Origin: Streptococcus sp. HF-1907
Lineage (GTDB): Bacteria > Bacillota > Bacilli > Lactobacillales > Streptococcaceae
DNA: 56,312 nucleotides
Direction: 5' to 3'
NCBI RefSeq assembly: GCF_015594605.1
Contig: NZ_JADNQT010000013.1
Location: forward strand, 1-56,312
Shown: positions 8,303 to 18,202 of the stretch, in pieces
Layout: each line of letters starts with the position of its first letter
Position numbering within the stretch: the stretch's first letter is position 1
Notes under the pieces: model-generated
Told to the model about the DNA's origin: nothing
Databases searched by the model: none
Seen by the model: only the letters and a program-made list of their open reading frames with translations
Program-made: the position numbers and the translations under genes

Positions 8303-11300
8303 ATGGATAAACGTATTTTCGTTGAGAAAAAAGCTAATTTTCAAATTAAATCGGAATCTTTGGTTAAGGAATTGCAACACAATTTGCAATTGAAAACTTT
8401 GAAAGATATTCGTATCATTCAAGTTTATGATGTGTTTAACTTGGCAGAGGATTTGTTTGCGCGTGCTGAGAAACACGTTTTTTCTGAGCAGGTAACAGAT
8501 ACTATTTTGGATGAGGCTACTGTACAGGCTGATTTAGAAAAGGCAGCCTTTTTTGCCATTGAGTCTCTTCCAGGTCAATTTGACCAACGTGCAGCAAGCT
8601 CGCAAGAAGCTTTGCTCTTGCTTGGAAGCTCAAGTGATGTGGTTGTCAATACGGCTCAATTGTATTTAGTTAATGCAGATGTGGCTGCAGATGAACTAGC
8701 GGCTGTGAAACATTATTTGTTGAATCCTGTCGATTCACGTTTTAAAGATATTACGGTTGCTATTCGTCCGCAAGAATTTTCAAATTCTGATAAGACTATT
8801 CCAAATCTTGATTTCTTTGCAACCTACACAGCAGAAGATTTTACAGCTTACAAGGCTCAAGAAGGTTTGGCCATGGAAGTGGATGACCTTCTCTTCATTC
8901 AAGACTACTTCAAATCAATTGGTCGTGTACCAACTGAAACAGAATTGAAAGTCTTGGATACTTACTGGTCAGACCACTGTCGTCACACCACTTTTGAAAC
9001 AGAGTTGAAATCAATTGATTTTTCTGAGTCTAAATTCCAAGCGCAATTGCAAGCGACTTATGACAAGTACATCGCTATGCGTAATGAACTTGGTCGTTCT
9101 GAAAAACCAGAAACGCTTATGGACATGGCGACAATCTTTGGTCGTTATGAACGTGCCAACGGCCGTTTGGATGACATGGAAGTATCTGATGAAATCAATG
9201 CCTGCTCAGTTGAAATTGAAGTAGGTGTCAATGGCGTCAAAGAGCCTTGGCTCCTTATGTTCAAAAATGAAACCCACAACCACCCAACAGAAATCGAACC
9301 ATTTGGTGGGGCTGCGACTTGTATCGGTGGTGCCATTCGTGACCCATTGTCAGGTCGTTCTTATGTTTACCAAGCCATGCGTATTTCAGGGGCCGGGGAC
9401 ATCACAACTCCAATCGCTCAAACGCGTGCTGGTAAATTGCCACAACAAATTATTTCTAAAACTGCGGCGCACGGCTATTCTTCATATGGGAATCAAATCG
9501 GTCTTGCCACAACTTACGTGCGTGAGTATTTCCACCCAGGTTTTGTCGCTAAACGTATGGAGCTTGGTGCCGTAGTGGGTGCTGCTCCAAAAGGTAATGT
9601 CGTTCGTGAAAAACCTCAAGCTGGTGATGTGGTCATCCTCCTCGGCGGTAAAACAGGTCGTGACGGTGTCGGTGGTGCGACTGGTTCTTCTAAGGTTCAA
9701 ACGGTTGAGTCTGTGGAGACAGCTGGCGCAGAGGTTCAAAAAGGGAATGCCATCGAAGAACGTAAAATTCAACGTCTTTTCCGTAATGGTGATGTGACAC
9801 GTCTCATCAAAAAATCAAATGACTTCGGTGCAGGTGGAGTCTGTGTCGCTATTGGTGAATTGGCTGATGGTCTTGAAATTGATTTGGATAAGGTACCTCT
9901 TAAATACGCTGGTCTTAATGGAACAGAAATTGCCATCTCGGAATCCCAAGAACGTATGTCAGTTGTCGTTCGTCCGAGTGATGTGGACCAATTTATCGCA
10001 GAATGTGCTAAGGAAAATATCGATGCTGTTGTTGTGGCGACTGTCACTGAAAAACCAAATCTTGTCTTGACTTGGAATGGTCAAAAAATTGTTGACTTGG
10101 AGCGCAGCTTCCTTGATACAAACGGTGTGCGCGTGGTGGTTGATGCCAAGGTCGTTGATAAAGATGTTGCGCTTCCAGGACAAATTGACACGTCAGCTGA
10201 GATGCTTGAAGCCGATGCGCTAGCCATGCTTTCAGACCTCAATCATGCTAGCCAAAAAGGCCTTCAAACCATCTTTGACTCATCTGTCGGTCGTTCAACG
10301 GTCAACCATCCAATTGGTGGTCGTTATCAAATCACACCGACAGAGGCTTCTGTACAGAAATTGCCAGTTCAACACGGTGTGACTAAGACAGCCTCTGTCA
10401 TGGCACAAGGGTTCAACCCATATCTTGCTGAGTGGTCACCTTATCATGGTGCGGCTTACGCAGTTGTTGAAGCGACAGCTCGCTTGGTAGCGACTGGCGC
10501 CAACTGGTCTAAGGCTCGCTTCTCATATCAAGAGTACTTCGAGCGCATGGATAAACAGGCAGAGCGTTTTGGACAGCCTGTTTCAGCCCTTCTTGGTTCT
10601 ATCGAGGCTCAAATCCAGCTTGGTTTGCCATCAATCGGTGGTAAAGACTCTATGTCTGGTACTTTTGAAGAATTGACCGTGCCACCAACCTTGGTAGCCT
10701 TTGGTGTGACAACAGCGGACAGCGATAAGGTGCTTTCTCCTGAGTTCAAGGCTGCAGGTCAAAATATTTACTACCTAGCAGGTCCTGCTCTTGGTCAAGA
10801 TATCGACTTTGATACTATCAAGGCTAACTTCACAGCCTTTGAAAAGATTCAGGCTGAGCATACTGTTACATCAGCGTCAGCCATTAAATACGGCGGTCTT
10901 CTTGAAAGTCTTGCCCTCATGACCTTTGGTAACCGTATCGGTGCTTCTGTCAATGTGGCAGAGCTTAACAAGGTCTTGACAGCGCAACTTGGTGGTTTTG
11001 TCTTTACATCAGATGAAGAAATCGCTGACGCTGTTAAAATCGGTCAAACAACCGCTGACTTTACAGTAACTGTCAACGATGTGGCTCTTTCAGGCGGCAA
11101 GCTCCTCTCAGCCTTTGAAGGAAAATTAGAAGACGTTTACCCAACAGAATTTGAGCAAAACACCGCACTTGAAGAAGTGCCAGCAGTAGCTTCAGAAGCT
11201 GTGATTAAAGCCAAAGAAACTGTTGAAATACCTTTAGTTTATATTCCGGTCTTCCCAGGAACCAACTCTGAATACGACTCAGCCAAAGCCTTTGAACAAG

Positions 11301-12049
11301 CTGGTGCAGCGGTCAACTTGGTGCCATTTGTAACCTTGAACGAAGCAGCTATTGCCAATTCAGTTGACACCATGGTTGCTAACATTGAAAAAGCCAATAT
11401 CATCTTCTTTGCAGGTGGCTTCTCAGCAGCTGATGAACCAGATGGTTCTGCTAAATTTATCGTCAATATCTTGCTCAACGAGAAAGTTCGCGCAGCTATT
11501 GACGCCTTTATCGAAAAAGGCGGTCTCATCATCGGTATCTGTAATGGATTCCAAGCCCTTGTCAAATCAGGTCTGCTTCCTTACGGTAACTTTGAGGAAG
11601 CTGATGCGACTAGTCCAACCCTCTTCTATAACGATGCTAACCAACACGTTGCCAAAATGGTAGAAACACGCATTGCTAATACTAATTCACCATGGCTTGC
11701 GGGCGTGCAAGTCGGCGACATTCATGCTATCCCAGTCTCGCACGGTGAAGGAAAATTTGTCGTGACAGCAGAAGAATTTGCAGAGCTTCGCGATAATGGT
11801 CAAATCTGGAGCCAGTATGTTGATTTTAATGGTCAACCAAGCATGGATTCTAAATACAATCCAAACGGTTCTGTCAACGCCATCGAAGGGATTACTAGCA
11901 AGAACGGCCAAATCATTGGTAAAATGGGACACTCAGAACGCTGGGAAGACGGTCTCTTCCAAAATATCCCAGGAAATAAAGATCAACACTTGTTTGAGTC
12001 AGCTGTACGTTACTTTACAGGCAATAAGGCGAACGAAGAGAGCCACTAG
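8303..12049 (+). CDS. purL: FGAM synthase, large single-chain form
   Basis: Phosphoribosylformylglycinamidine synthase of 1248 residues, the long form that fuses synthetase and glutaminase domains, as in streptococci and Gram-negatives rather than the PurSLQ complex of Bacillus. Motifs: DYFKSIGRVPTETELKVLDTYWSDHCRHTTF-type N-terminal linker, FKNETHNHPTEIEPFGGAATCIGG, GGKDSMSGT, and a class I glutaminase domain with the nucleophile in GICNGFQAL and GGFSAADEPDG before it. The ATG at 8303 (MDKRIFVEKKANF) is chosen by family length; no Shine-Dalgarno precedes it. Confidence 0.95.
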   Translation: MDKRIFVEKKANFQIKSESLVKELQHNLQLKTLKDIRIIQVYDVFNLAEDLFARAEKHVFSEQVTDTILDEATVQADLEKAAFFAIESLPGQFDQRAASSQEALLLLGSSSDVVVNTAQLYLVNADVAADELAAVKHYLLNPVDSRFKDITVAIRPQEFSNSDKTIPNLDFFATYTAEDFTAYKAQEGLAMEVDDLLFIQDYFKSIGRVPTETELKVLDTYWSDHCRHTTFETELKSIDFSESKFQAQLQATYDKYIAMRNELGRSEKPETLMDMATIFGRYERANGRLDDMEVSDEINACSVEIEVGVNGVKEPWLLMFKNETHNHPTEIEPFGGAATCIGGAIRDPLSGRSYVYQAMRISGAGDITTPIAQTRAGKLPQQIISKTAAHGYSSYGNQIGLATTYVREYFHPGFVAKRMELGAVVGAAPKGNVVREKPQAGDVVILLGGKTGRDGVGGATGSSKVQTVESVETAGAEVQKGNAIEERKIQRLFRNGDVTRLIKKSNDFGAGGVCVAIGELADGLEIDLDKVPLKYAGLNGTEIAISESQERMSVVVRPSDVDQFIAECAKENIDAVVVATVTEKPNLVLTWNGQKIVDLERSFLDTNGVRVVVDAKVVDKDVALPGQIDTSAEMLEADALAMLSDLNHASQKGLQTIFDSSVGRSTVNHPIGGRYQITPTEASVQKLPVQHGVTKTASVMAQGFNPYLAEWSPYHGAAYAVVEATARLVATGANWSKARFSYQEYFERMDKQAERFGQPVSALLGSIEAQIQLGLPSIGGKDSMSGTFEELTVPPTLVAFGVTTADSDKVLSPEFKAAGQNIYYLAGPALGQDIDFDTIKANFTAFEKIQAEHTVTSASAIKYGGLLESLALMTFGNRIGASVNVAELNKVLTAQLGGFVFTSDEEIADAVKIGQTTADFTVTVNDVALSGGKLLSAFEGKLEDVYPTEFEQNTALEEVPAVASEAVIKAKETVEIPLVYIPVFPGTNSEYDSAKAFEQAGAAVNLVPFVTLNEAAIANSVDTMVANIEKANIIFFAGGFSAADEPDGSAKFIVNILLNEKVRAAIDAFIEKGGLIIGICNGFQALVKSGLLPYGNFEEADATSPTLFYNDANQHVAKMVETRIANTNSPWLAGVQVGDIHAIPVSHGEGKFVVTAEEFAELRDNGQIWSQYVDFNGQPSMDSKYNPNGSVNAIEGITSKNGQIIGKMGHSERWEDGLFQNIPGNKDQHLFESAVRYFTGNKANEESH

Positions 12050-12167
12050 TCGATACTTTTCGCCATGGAACTACTTGGATTTAAGAAATCATCTCCCAGA
12101 TAATTTCTTCTCACGTCCTCACCAATTCAGAAAAGTGTCAAAAAAGATAAATTAGGAAAAACAAAAA

Positions 12168-13625
12168 ATGACATACGAAGTGAAATCTCTCAATGAAGAG
12201 TGTGGGGTCTTCGGTATCTGGGGACATCCACAAGCAGCCCAAGTGACTTACTTTGGTCTGCACAGCCTGCAACACCGTGGTCAAGAAGGAGCAGGTATTT
12301 TAACCAACGATGAAGGAAAATTGAAACGTCATCGGTCAACAGGGCTTTTGTCAGAAGTCTTTAAAAATCCAGCTGATTTAGAAAAATTGACTGGGACAGC
12401 GGCTATCGGACATGTTCGTTATGCGACAGCTGGTGAAGCTTCTATTGACAATATTCAGCCTTTCCATTTCAAATTTTATGATAATAGTTTCGGTTTGGTT
12501 CACAATGGGAATTTGACTAACGCCCAAACTTTGCGTCGTGAGTTGGAAAGTCAAGGAGCGATTTTCTCATCAACATCAGATTCTGAGATTTTGGCACACT
12601 TGATTCGTCGTAGCCATCACCCAGAATTTCTCGGGAAGGTCAAGGAGGCTCTTAACACGGTTAAGGGAGGCTTTGCTTATCTTTTGATGCTTGAGGACAA
12701 GCTCATCGCTGCGCTGGACCCCAATGGTTTCCGTCCTTTATCTATCGGACGTATGAAAAATGGTTCATGGGTTGTTTCTAGTGAAACATGTGCCTTTGAA
12801 GTTATCGGTGCTGAGTGGGTTCGTGATGTGAATCCAGGTGAAATTGTCATTATTGATGATGATGGTATCACCTACGATACTTACACAACAGATACGCAAT
12901 TAGCTATTTGTTCGATGGAGTATATCTATTTTGCTCGCCCTGACTCAACGATTCATGGAGTCAATGTCCACACGGCTCGTAAAAATGCAGGGCGTCTTTT
13001 GGCGCAAGAATTTGCACATGAAGCTGACATTGTTGTCGGAGTGCCAAATTCCTCACTTTCAGCAGCTATGGGGTTTGCAGAAGAATCAGGTCTTCCAAAT
13101 GAAATGGGCTTGGTCAAGAACCAGTATACGCAGCGTACTTTCATCCAACCTACTCAAGAATTACGTGAGCAAGGGGTTCGTATGAAATTGTCTGCGGTGT
13201 CTGGCGTTGTCAAAGATAAGCGCGTGGTCATGATTGATGACTCCATCGTTCGTGGAACGACTTCTCGTCGTATCGTTCAGCTTTTGAAAGAAGCTGGCGC
13301 TGCAGAGGTTCACGTTGCCATTGCCAGCCCACCGCTCAAATACCCATGCTTCTATGGGATTGATATCCAAAGTCGTCGCGAATTGATTGCGGCCAATCAT
13401 TCGGTGGATGAAATCTGCGACATTATCGGTGCAGATAGTCTCACTTATTTGTCCATTGATGGATTGATTGAATCGGTTGGACTTGAGACAGATGCTCCAA
13501 ATGGTGGTCTTTGTGTGGCATATTTTGACGGGGACTACCCAACGCCACTTTATGATTACGAAGAACGCTACTTGCAAAGTTTGAAAGAGAAAACAAGCTT
13601 TTATTCCATTAAAGATAAGAAATAA
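12168..13625 (+). CDS. purF: Amidophosphoribosyltransferase
   Basis: First committed step of purine synthesis: PRPP plus glutamine to phosphoribosylamine. 485 residues. An 11-residue propeptide (ending LNEE) precedes the catalytic N-terminal Cys of [10 protein letters not shown]; the glutaminase domain has [12 protein letters not shown]. The PRPP motif [14 protein letters not shown] lies near residue 350. Cysteines for an Fe-S cluster of the Bacillus type are suggested by [13 protein letters not shown] and YPCFYGID. The gap to purL is 118 bases without an evident promoter. Confidence 0.96.
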   Translation: MTYEVKSLNEECGVFGIWGHPQAAQVTYFGLHSLQHRGQEGAGILTNDEGKLKRHRSTGLLSEVFKNPADLEKLTGTAAIGHVRYATAGEASIDNIQPFHFKFYDNSFGLVHNGNLTNAQTLRRELESQGAIFSSTSDSEILAHLIRRSHHPEFLGKVKEALNTVKGGFAYLLMLEDKLIAALDPNGFRPLSIGRMKNGSWVVSSETCAFEVIGAEWVRDVNPGEIVIIDDDGITYDTYTTDTQLAICSMEYIYFARPDSTIHGVNVHTARKNAGRLLAQEFAHEADIVVGVPNSSLSAAMGFAEESGLPNEMGLVKNQYTQRTFIQPTQELREQGVRMKLSAVSGVVKDKRVVMIDDSIVRGTTSRRIVQLLKEAGAAEVHVAIASPPLKYPCFYGIDIQSRRELIAANHSVDEICDIIGADSLTYLSIDGLIESVGLETDAPNGGLCVAYFDGDYPTPLYDYEERYLQSLKEKTSFYSIKDKK

Positions 13626-13668
13626 GCGCAGCTATTTCCCCCAAAAAAATCAAGAAAAGGTAAATGAA

Positions 13669-14691
13669 ATGACAGAAAAAAATGCATACGCTCAATCTGG
13701 TGTTGACGTTGAAGCTGGATATGAAGTGGTTGCTCGCATTAAAAAACACGTGGCGCGCACGGAGCGTCTTGGGGTCATGGGTGCCCTAGGTGGTTTCGGT
13801 GGCATGTTTGACTTGACAGCGACTGGCATCAAGGAGCCTGTACTCATCTCTGGAACTGATGGTGTCGGTACTAAGCTCATGCTGGCTATCAAATACGACA
13901 AGCACGATACGATTGGTCAGGACTGTGTGGCTATGTGTGTCAACGACATCATCGCGGCTGGTGCTGAGCCCCTTTACTTCCTTGACTACATCGCGACTGG
14001 TAAAAACGAACCTGCTAAACTCGAGCAAGTGGTAGCCGGTGTAGCTGAAGGTTGTGTGCAATCTGGCGCAGCCCTTATTGGTGGTGAGACGGCTGAAATG
14101 CCTGGTATGTATGGCGAAGACGATTATGACTTGGCTGGTTTTGCGGTCGGTATCGCTGAAAAATCTCAAATCATTGACGGTTCAAAAGTCAAGGCAGGCG
14201 ATGTACTGCTTGGTCTTGCTTCATCTGGTATCCATTCAAACGGTTATTCACTTGTCCGCCGTGTCTTTGCGGACTACACAGGTGAAGAAGAACTGCCAGA
14301 ATTAGAAGGCAAAAAACTTAAAGATGTCCTTCTTGAACCAACTCGCATTTATGTCAAAGCAGCTCTGCCATTGATTAAAGAAGAGTTGGTCAACGGCATA
14401 GCCCACATCACAGGTGGCGGTTTTGTCGAAAATGTACCTCGTATGTTTGCGGACAATTTGGCAGCTGAAATCGAAGAAAACAAGATTCCAGTTCTCCCAA
14501 TCTTCAAAGCCCTTGAAAAATACGGCGACATCAAGCACGAAGAAATGTTTGAAATCTTCAATATGGGTATTGGTCTCATGCTGGCTGTTAGTCCTGAAAA
14601 TGTTGACCGCGTTAAGGAAATCTTGGACGAACCTGTTTATGAGCTCGGCCGTATCGTGGAAAAAGCTGACGCTAGCGTGGTGATTAAGTAA
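13669..14691 (+). CDS. purM: AIR synthetase
   Basis: Phosphoribosylformylglycinamidine cyclo-ligase, 340 residues. Hallmarks include [23 protein letters not shown] and [15 protein letters not shown] lies 43 bases after purF, so co-transcription is expected. Confidence 0.97.
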   Translation: MTEKNAYAQSGVDVEAGYEVVARIKKHVARTERLGVMGALGGFGGMFDLTATGIKEPVLISGTDGVGTKLMLAIKYDKHDTIGQDCVAMCVNDIIAAGAEPLYFLDYIATGKNEPAKLEQVVAGVAEGCVQSGAALIGGETAEMPGMYGEDDYDLAGFAVGIAEKSQIIDGSKVKAGDVLLGLASSGIHSNGYSLVRRVFADYTGEEELPELEGKKLKDVLLEPTRIYVKAALPLIKEELVNGIAHITGGGFVENVPRMFADNLAAEIEENKIPVLPIFKALEKYGDIKHEEMFEIFNMGIGLMLAVSPENVDRVKEILDEPVYELGRIVEKADASVVIK

Positions 14692-14733
14692 TTGTCTCTA
14701 TCAATAGTTATTGTTAAAAAATGAAGAAAGGAA

Positions 14734-14862
14734 GTTCAGTTTGCAAGCCGAACTGAACACGGGACTAATTTTCTAGGAAAAAAGATAAATTTCCTTGTAT
14801 GCGAGCATACATCGGCAATTTCCTATTTTTCTACGAAAATTTTCGGCAAGCCGAATCGTCCC
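14734..14862 (+). other. Nested stem-loops in the purM-purN gap
   Basis: A hairpin GTTCAGTT/AACTGAAC (14734-14741 with 14751-14758) is followed by nested arms: GGGAC/GTCCC (14761 and 14858), AATTTTC/GAAAATT (14767 and 14835), TAGGAAA/TTTCCTA (14774 and 14819), and an inner TGTATG-CGAG-CATACA (14796-14811). A second inner hairpin, TTCGG-CAAG-CCGAA, is at 14842-14855. The set covers most of the 183-base gap and ends 12 bases before purN, which lacks a clear ribosome binding site. Confidence 0.5.
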
Positions 14863-14874
14863 TTTGTATCGAAT

Positions 14875-15429
14875 ATGAAAATCGCAGTTTTTGCTTCTGG
14901 CAACGGCTCTAATTTTCAAGTCATTGCAGAGCAATTTCCAGTAGAATTTGTCTTTGCGGACCACCGAGATGCCTATGTGCTAAAGCGCGCCAAAAATCTG
15001 GGAGTGCAGACTTACGCCTTTGAACTCAAAGAATTTGACAGTAAGCAAGCCTACGAAGAGGCTATCATTGCCCTGCTGAACAAGCACGCCATTGATCTTG
15101 TTGTCCTAGCTGGCTACATGAAAATTGTAGGTCCGCCTTTGCTAGCTGCCTATGAAGGTCGCATCATCAATATTCACCCAGCTTATTTGCCAGAATTTCC
15201 AGGCGCTCACGGTATCGAAGACGCTTGGAAGGCAGGCGTCGCAGAAAGCGGCGTCACCGTTCATTGGGTGGACTCTGGCGTTGATACCGGACAAGTCATC
15301 AAACAAGTCCGCGTGCCGCGCCTAGCAGAAGACACCATCGAAAGCTTTGAAGCTCGTATTCATGACAATGAATACCAACTCTACCCAGCAGTGCTGGAAA
15401 ATTTGGGAGTGGAGAGGAAAGTAGATTAA
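14875..15429 (+). CDS. purN: GAR transformylase
   Basis: Phosphoribosylglycinamide formyltransferase, 184 residues, uses 10-formyl-tetrahydrofolate. It begins MKIAVFASGNGSNFQ and has the active-site block INIHPAYLPEFPGAHG and the aspartate in VDTGQV. The ATG at 14875 follows a long structured leader and no strong Shine-Dalgarno is seen, so translation may be regulated or coupled. Confidence 0.96.
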   Translation: MKIAVFASGNGSNFQVIAEQFPVEFVFADHRDAYVLKRAKNLGVQTYAFELKEFDSKQAYEEAIIALLNKHAIDLVVLAGYMKIVGPPLLAAYEGRIINIHPAYLPEFPGAHGIEDAWKAGVAESGVTVHWVDSGVDTGQVIKQVRVPRLAEDTIESFEARIHDNEYQLYPAVLENLGVERKVD

Positions 15430-15486
15430 GCAGCACAGTGCTGGTCTGCCCTAAAAGACTATCGAAAGACCATTTAAGGAGAATAA

Positions 15487-17037
15487 ATGACTACTAAACG
15501 CGCACTGATTAGTGTTTCTGATAAAGCGGGCATTGTTGATTTTGCCCAAGAATTGAAAGCCCTCGGCTGGGATATTATCTCAACTGGTGGGACTAAGAAA
15601 GCCCTTGATGAGGCTGGACTTGACACCATCGCTATTGATGATGTGACTGGTTTTCCTGAGATGATGGACGGCCGTGTCAAGACTCTTCATCCAAATATCC
15701 ACGGCGGTCTTTTGGCTCGTCGTGACCTCGACAGCCACTTGCAGGCTGCCAGAGATAACAAGATTGAACTCATCGACCTTGTGGTGGTTAACCTTTATCC
15801 CTTCAAGGAAACCATTTTGAAACCAGACGTGACTTATGCCGAAGCTGTGGAAAATATTGACATCGGTGGACCTTCTATGTTGCGTTCTGCGGCTAAAAAT
15901 CATGCCAGCGTGACTGTTATAGTTGACCCAACTGACTACGCTGTCGTTCTTGACGAGCTCAAGGCTTCTGGTGAAACAACTTACGAAACTCGCCAACGTT
16001 TGGCGGCCAAGGTTTACCGCCACACAGCGGCCTACGATGCCTTGATTGCGGACTACTTCACAACGCAGGTCGGCGAGACCAAACCTGAAAAGTTGACCAT
16101 CACCTATGACCTCAAACAACCTATGCGTTATGGGGAAAATCCTCAGCAGGATGCCGACTTCTACCAATCTGCCATTCCGACGGATTATTCGATTGCGTCA
16201 GCTAAGCAGCTCAACGGTAAGGAGCTATCCTTCAACAACATTCGTGATGCTGATGCAGCCATTCGCATCATCCGCGATTTCACCAACAAGCCAACCGTCG
16301 TTGCCCTCAAGCACATGAACCCTTGCGGTATCGGGCAGGCTGACACGATTGAAGGGGCTTGGGACAATGCTTACGCTGCTGACCCAGTTTCTATTTTTGG
16401 TGGTATCGTCGTTCTTAACCATGAGGTGGATGCGGCTACCGCTGAGAAAATGCACGCCATCTTCTTAGAAATCATCATTGCACCGTCTTATTCAGACGAA
16501 GCGCTAGCTATTCTTACAACCAAAAAGAAAAATCTTCGTATCTTGGAATTGCCATTTGACGCCCAAGCAGAGAGCGAAGTTGAAAAAGAATACACTGGCG
16601 TGGTCGGCGGACTTTTGGTGCAAAACCAAGACGTGGTCAAGGAAAATCCAGCTGACTGGAAGACCGTAACTAAACGCCAACCAAACGAGACAGAATTCAC
16701 AGCCCTTGAATTTGCCTGGAAGGCTATCAAGTACGTCAAATCAAACGGTATCTTGGTGGCTAACGACCGCATGACACTTGGTGTCGGACCTGGTCAGACC
16801 AACCGTGTCGGTGCTGTTAAGATCGCTCTTGAACACGCAGCTGGTCGCCTTGATGGCGCAGTTCTTGCCAGCGATGCCTTCTTCCCGTTTGCGGACAACA
16901 TCGAAGAAATCGCAGCCGCAGGTATCAAGGCTATTGTCCAACCCGGTGGCTCTGTCCGTGACCAAGAAGTCATCGAAGCAGCCGACAAGTATGGCATTGC
17001 CATGGTCTTTACAGGCGTTCGTCACTTTAGACACTAA
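15487..17037 (+). CDS. purH: AICAR transformylase / IMP cyclohydrolase
   Basis: Bifunctional enzyme for the last two steps to IMP, 516 residues. The N-terminal MGS-like cyclohydrolase domain has [14 protein letters not shown] and STGGTKKAL; the C-terminal transformylase has the [10 protein letters not shown] motif. AAGGAG lies 8 bases before the ATG. Confidence 0.97.
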   Translation: MTTKRALISVSDKAGIVDFAQELKALGWDIISTGGTKKALDEAGLDTIAIDDVTGFPEMMDGRVKTLHPNIHGGLLARRDLDSHLQAARDNKIELIDLVVVNLYPFKETILKPDVTYAEAVENIDIGGPSMLRSAAKNHASVTVIVDPTDYAVVLDELKASGETTYETRQRLAAKVYRHTAAYDALIADYFTTQVGETKPEKLTITYDLKQPMRYGENPQQDADFYQSAIPTDYSIASAKQLNGKELSFNNIRDADAAIRIIRDFTNKPTVVALKHMNPCGIGQADTIEGAWDNAYAADPVSIFGGIVVLNHEVDAATAEKMHAIFLEIIIAPSYSDEALAILTTKKKNLRILELPFDAQAESEVEKEYTGVVGGLLVQNQDVVKENPADWKTVTKRQPNETEFTALEFAWKAIKYVKSNGILVANDRMTLGVGPGQTNRVGAVKIALEHAAGRLDGAVLASDAFFPFADNIEEIAAAGIKAIVQPGGSVRDQEVIEAADKYGIAMVFTGVRHFRH

Positions 17038-17076
17038 TACAAAAAATCAAATTAAATCATAAAAAATTCTCCCAGT

Positions 17077-17084
17077 TACGAATA
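17077..17084 (+). promoter_or_regulatory. ComX (SigX) box of the zoocin-like gene
   Basis: TACGAATA at 17077-17084, in the context AGTTACGAATAATAAA, is the core of the streptococcal ComX-dependent promoter (cin/com box). It lies 57 bp before the TTG start of the M23 hydrolase. The upstream T tract usual for strong boxes is weak here. Late competence expression is inferred. Confidence 0.65.
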
Positions 17085-17140
17085 ATAAATTGTAGGCACT
17101 CAGTAGCTTGCAAGTATTCGTTATGATGGAGGATTTTTTA

Positions 17141-18058
17141 TTGAATAAAAGCTTTGCGAAAGTGATGTCAGTTGCAGTTTTAGGTGGACTTTCTCTAGCG
17201 ATGAGTCAATCTGTTTTAGCAGCGACCTATACCAAACCAATCGACAACGGTCGAATCACAACTGGTTTCAATGGCTATGCAGGACATAGTGGTGTTGATT
17301 ATGCTGTACCGACTGGAACACCAATTCGAGCGGTAGCAGATGGGACTGTGAAATTTGCTGGTCCAGGTGCTCAGCACTCTTGGATGACTTGGTTGGCTGG
17401 AAATTGTGTCCTCATCCAGCATGCTGACGGCATGCACAGCGGTTACGCCCACATGTCTCGCATCGCGACATCGACAGGCGCACGCATCAAGCAAGGAGAT
17501 ATTATCGGCTATGTTGGCGCGACTGGACAAGTGACTGGACCTCACCTTCATTTCGAGTTTCTCCCTTCATCGCCTAATTTTCAAAATGGCAGAGCGGGGC
17601 GCATTGACCCGACTAGCATGATTTCGCAAGCACCAAACTTCACAGGACAATCAGCTGTACCATCACCAGTTGCCACGCCCGTTTCAAACCCAGTCATTTC
17701 AAATAATCAACCTTCCAATCAGCAGAGCGGCCTCAAACGTTACCGCGTTGATGACCTTCAAAAGATTAACGGAACCTGGCTAGTCAAGAATAACGAGCTT
17801 GTTCCTGTTGGTTTTGAATGGCAGGATAATGGTATTCCAGCTTCAGAGATTGATGAAGTGGATGCCAATGGTAACCTGACCGCAGACCAAGTCTTACAAA
17901 ACGGCAGCTACTTTGTCTTTAATCCAAAAACAACCGTCTCTGTGGGCAATCCCATTCAAGGAACTGCTGGTTACCGCTGGGCAAAAACACAGTTTACCAA
18001 TGGGCGGACATCATGGCTGCGCGTGGATAACCTCAATCATTTGTTGAGTGGAAATTAG
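17141..18058 (+). CDS. Zoocin A-like secreted M23 endopeptidase, putative fratricin
   Basis: I use the TTG at 17141 because GGAGG lies 8 bases upstream and the product then has a normal signal peptide ending SVLA before ATYTKP. The 305-residue preprotein has an M23 (lysostaphin-like) domain with zinc ligands in GHSGVDYAVP and the HLHFE motif of GPHLHFEFLP. After a Pro/Ser/Asn-rich linker (about residues 155-190) comes a domain starting YRVDDLQKINGTW, closely resembling the zoocin A target-recognition domain. Zoocin A cleaves streptococcal cross-bridges. A ComX box precedes it, so it probably acts as a competence-induced lysin. No zif-like FemABX immunity gene adjoins it. Confidence 0.85.
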   Translation: MNKSFAKVMSVAVLGGLSLAMSQSVLAATYTKPIDNGRITTGFNGYAGHSGVDYAVPTGTPIRAVADGTVKFAGPGAQHSWMTWLAGNCVLIQHADGMHSGYAHMSRIATSTGARIKQGDIIGYVGATGQVTGPHLHFEFLPSSPNFQNGRAGRIDPTSMISQAPNFTGQSAVPSPVATPVSNPVISNNQPSNQQSGLKRYRVDDLQKINGTWLVKNNELVPVGFEWQDNGIPASEIDEVDANGNLTADQVLQNGSYFVFNPKTTVSVGNPIQGTAGYRWAKTQFTNGRTSWLRVDNLNHLLSGN

Positions 18059-18202
18059 TCCTTCTTTCAAACAATACGAAATATTACAAAAATGACAGCT
18101 CTAACACATTTCTTTAAATGACTCGCATTCATGTTGTTCTTGATAAAAATTATGGTAGTATAGGAAGTACTTAAAATTTGAATAAAGGATTTATGATAGA
18201 TT

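Noticed and set aside
8409..8416. Reverse-strand TACGAATA inside purL, and a similar one in rpsH near 42194
   Set aside because: Both lie within coding sequence on the wrong strand for any gene and are expected by chance.
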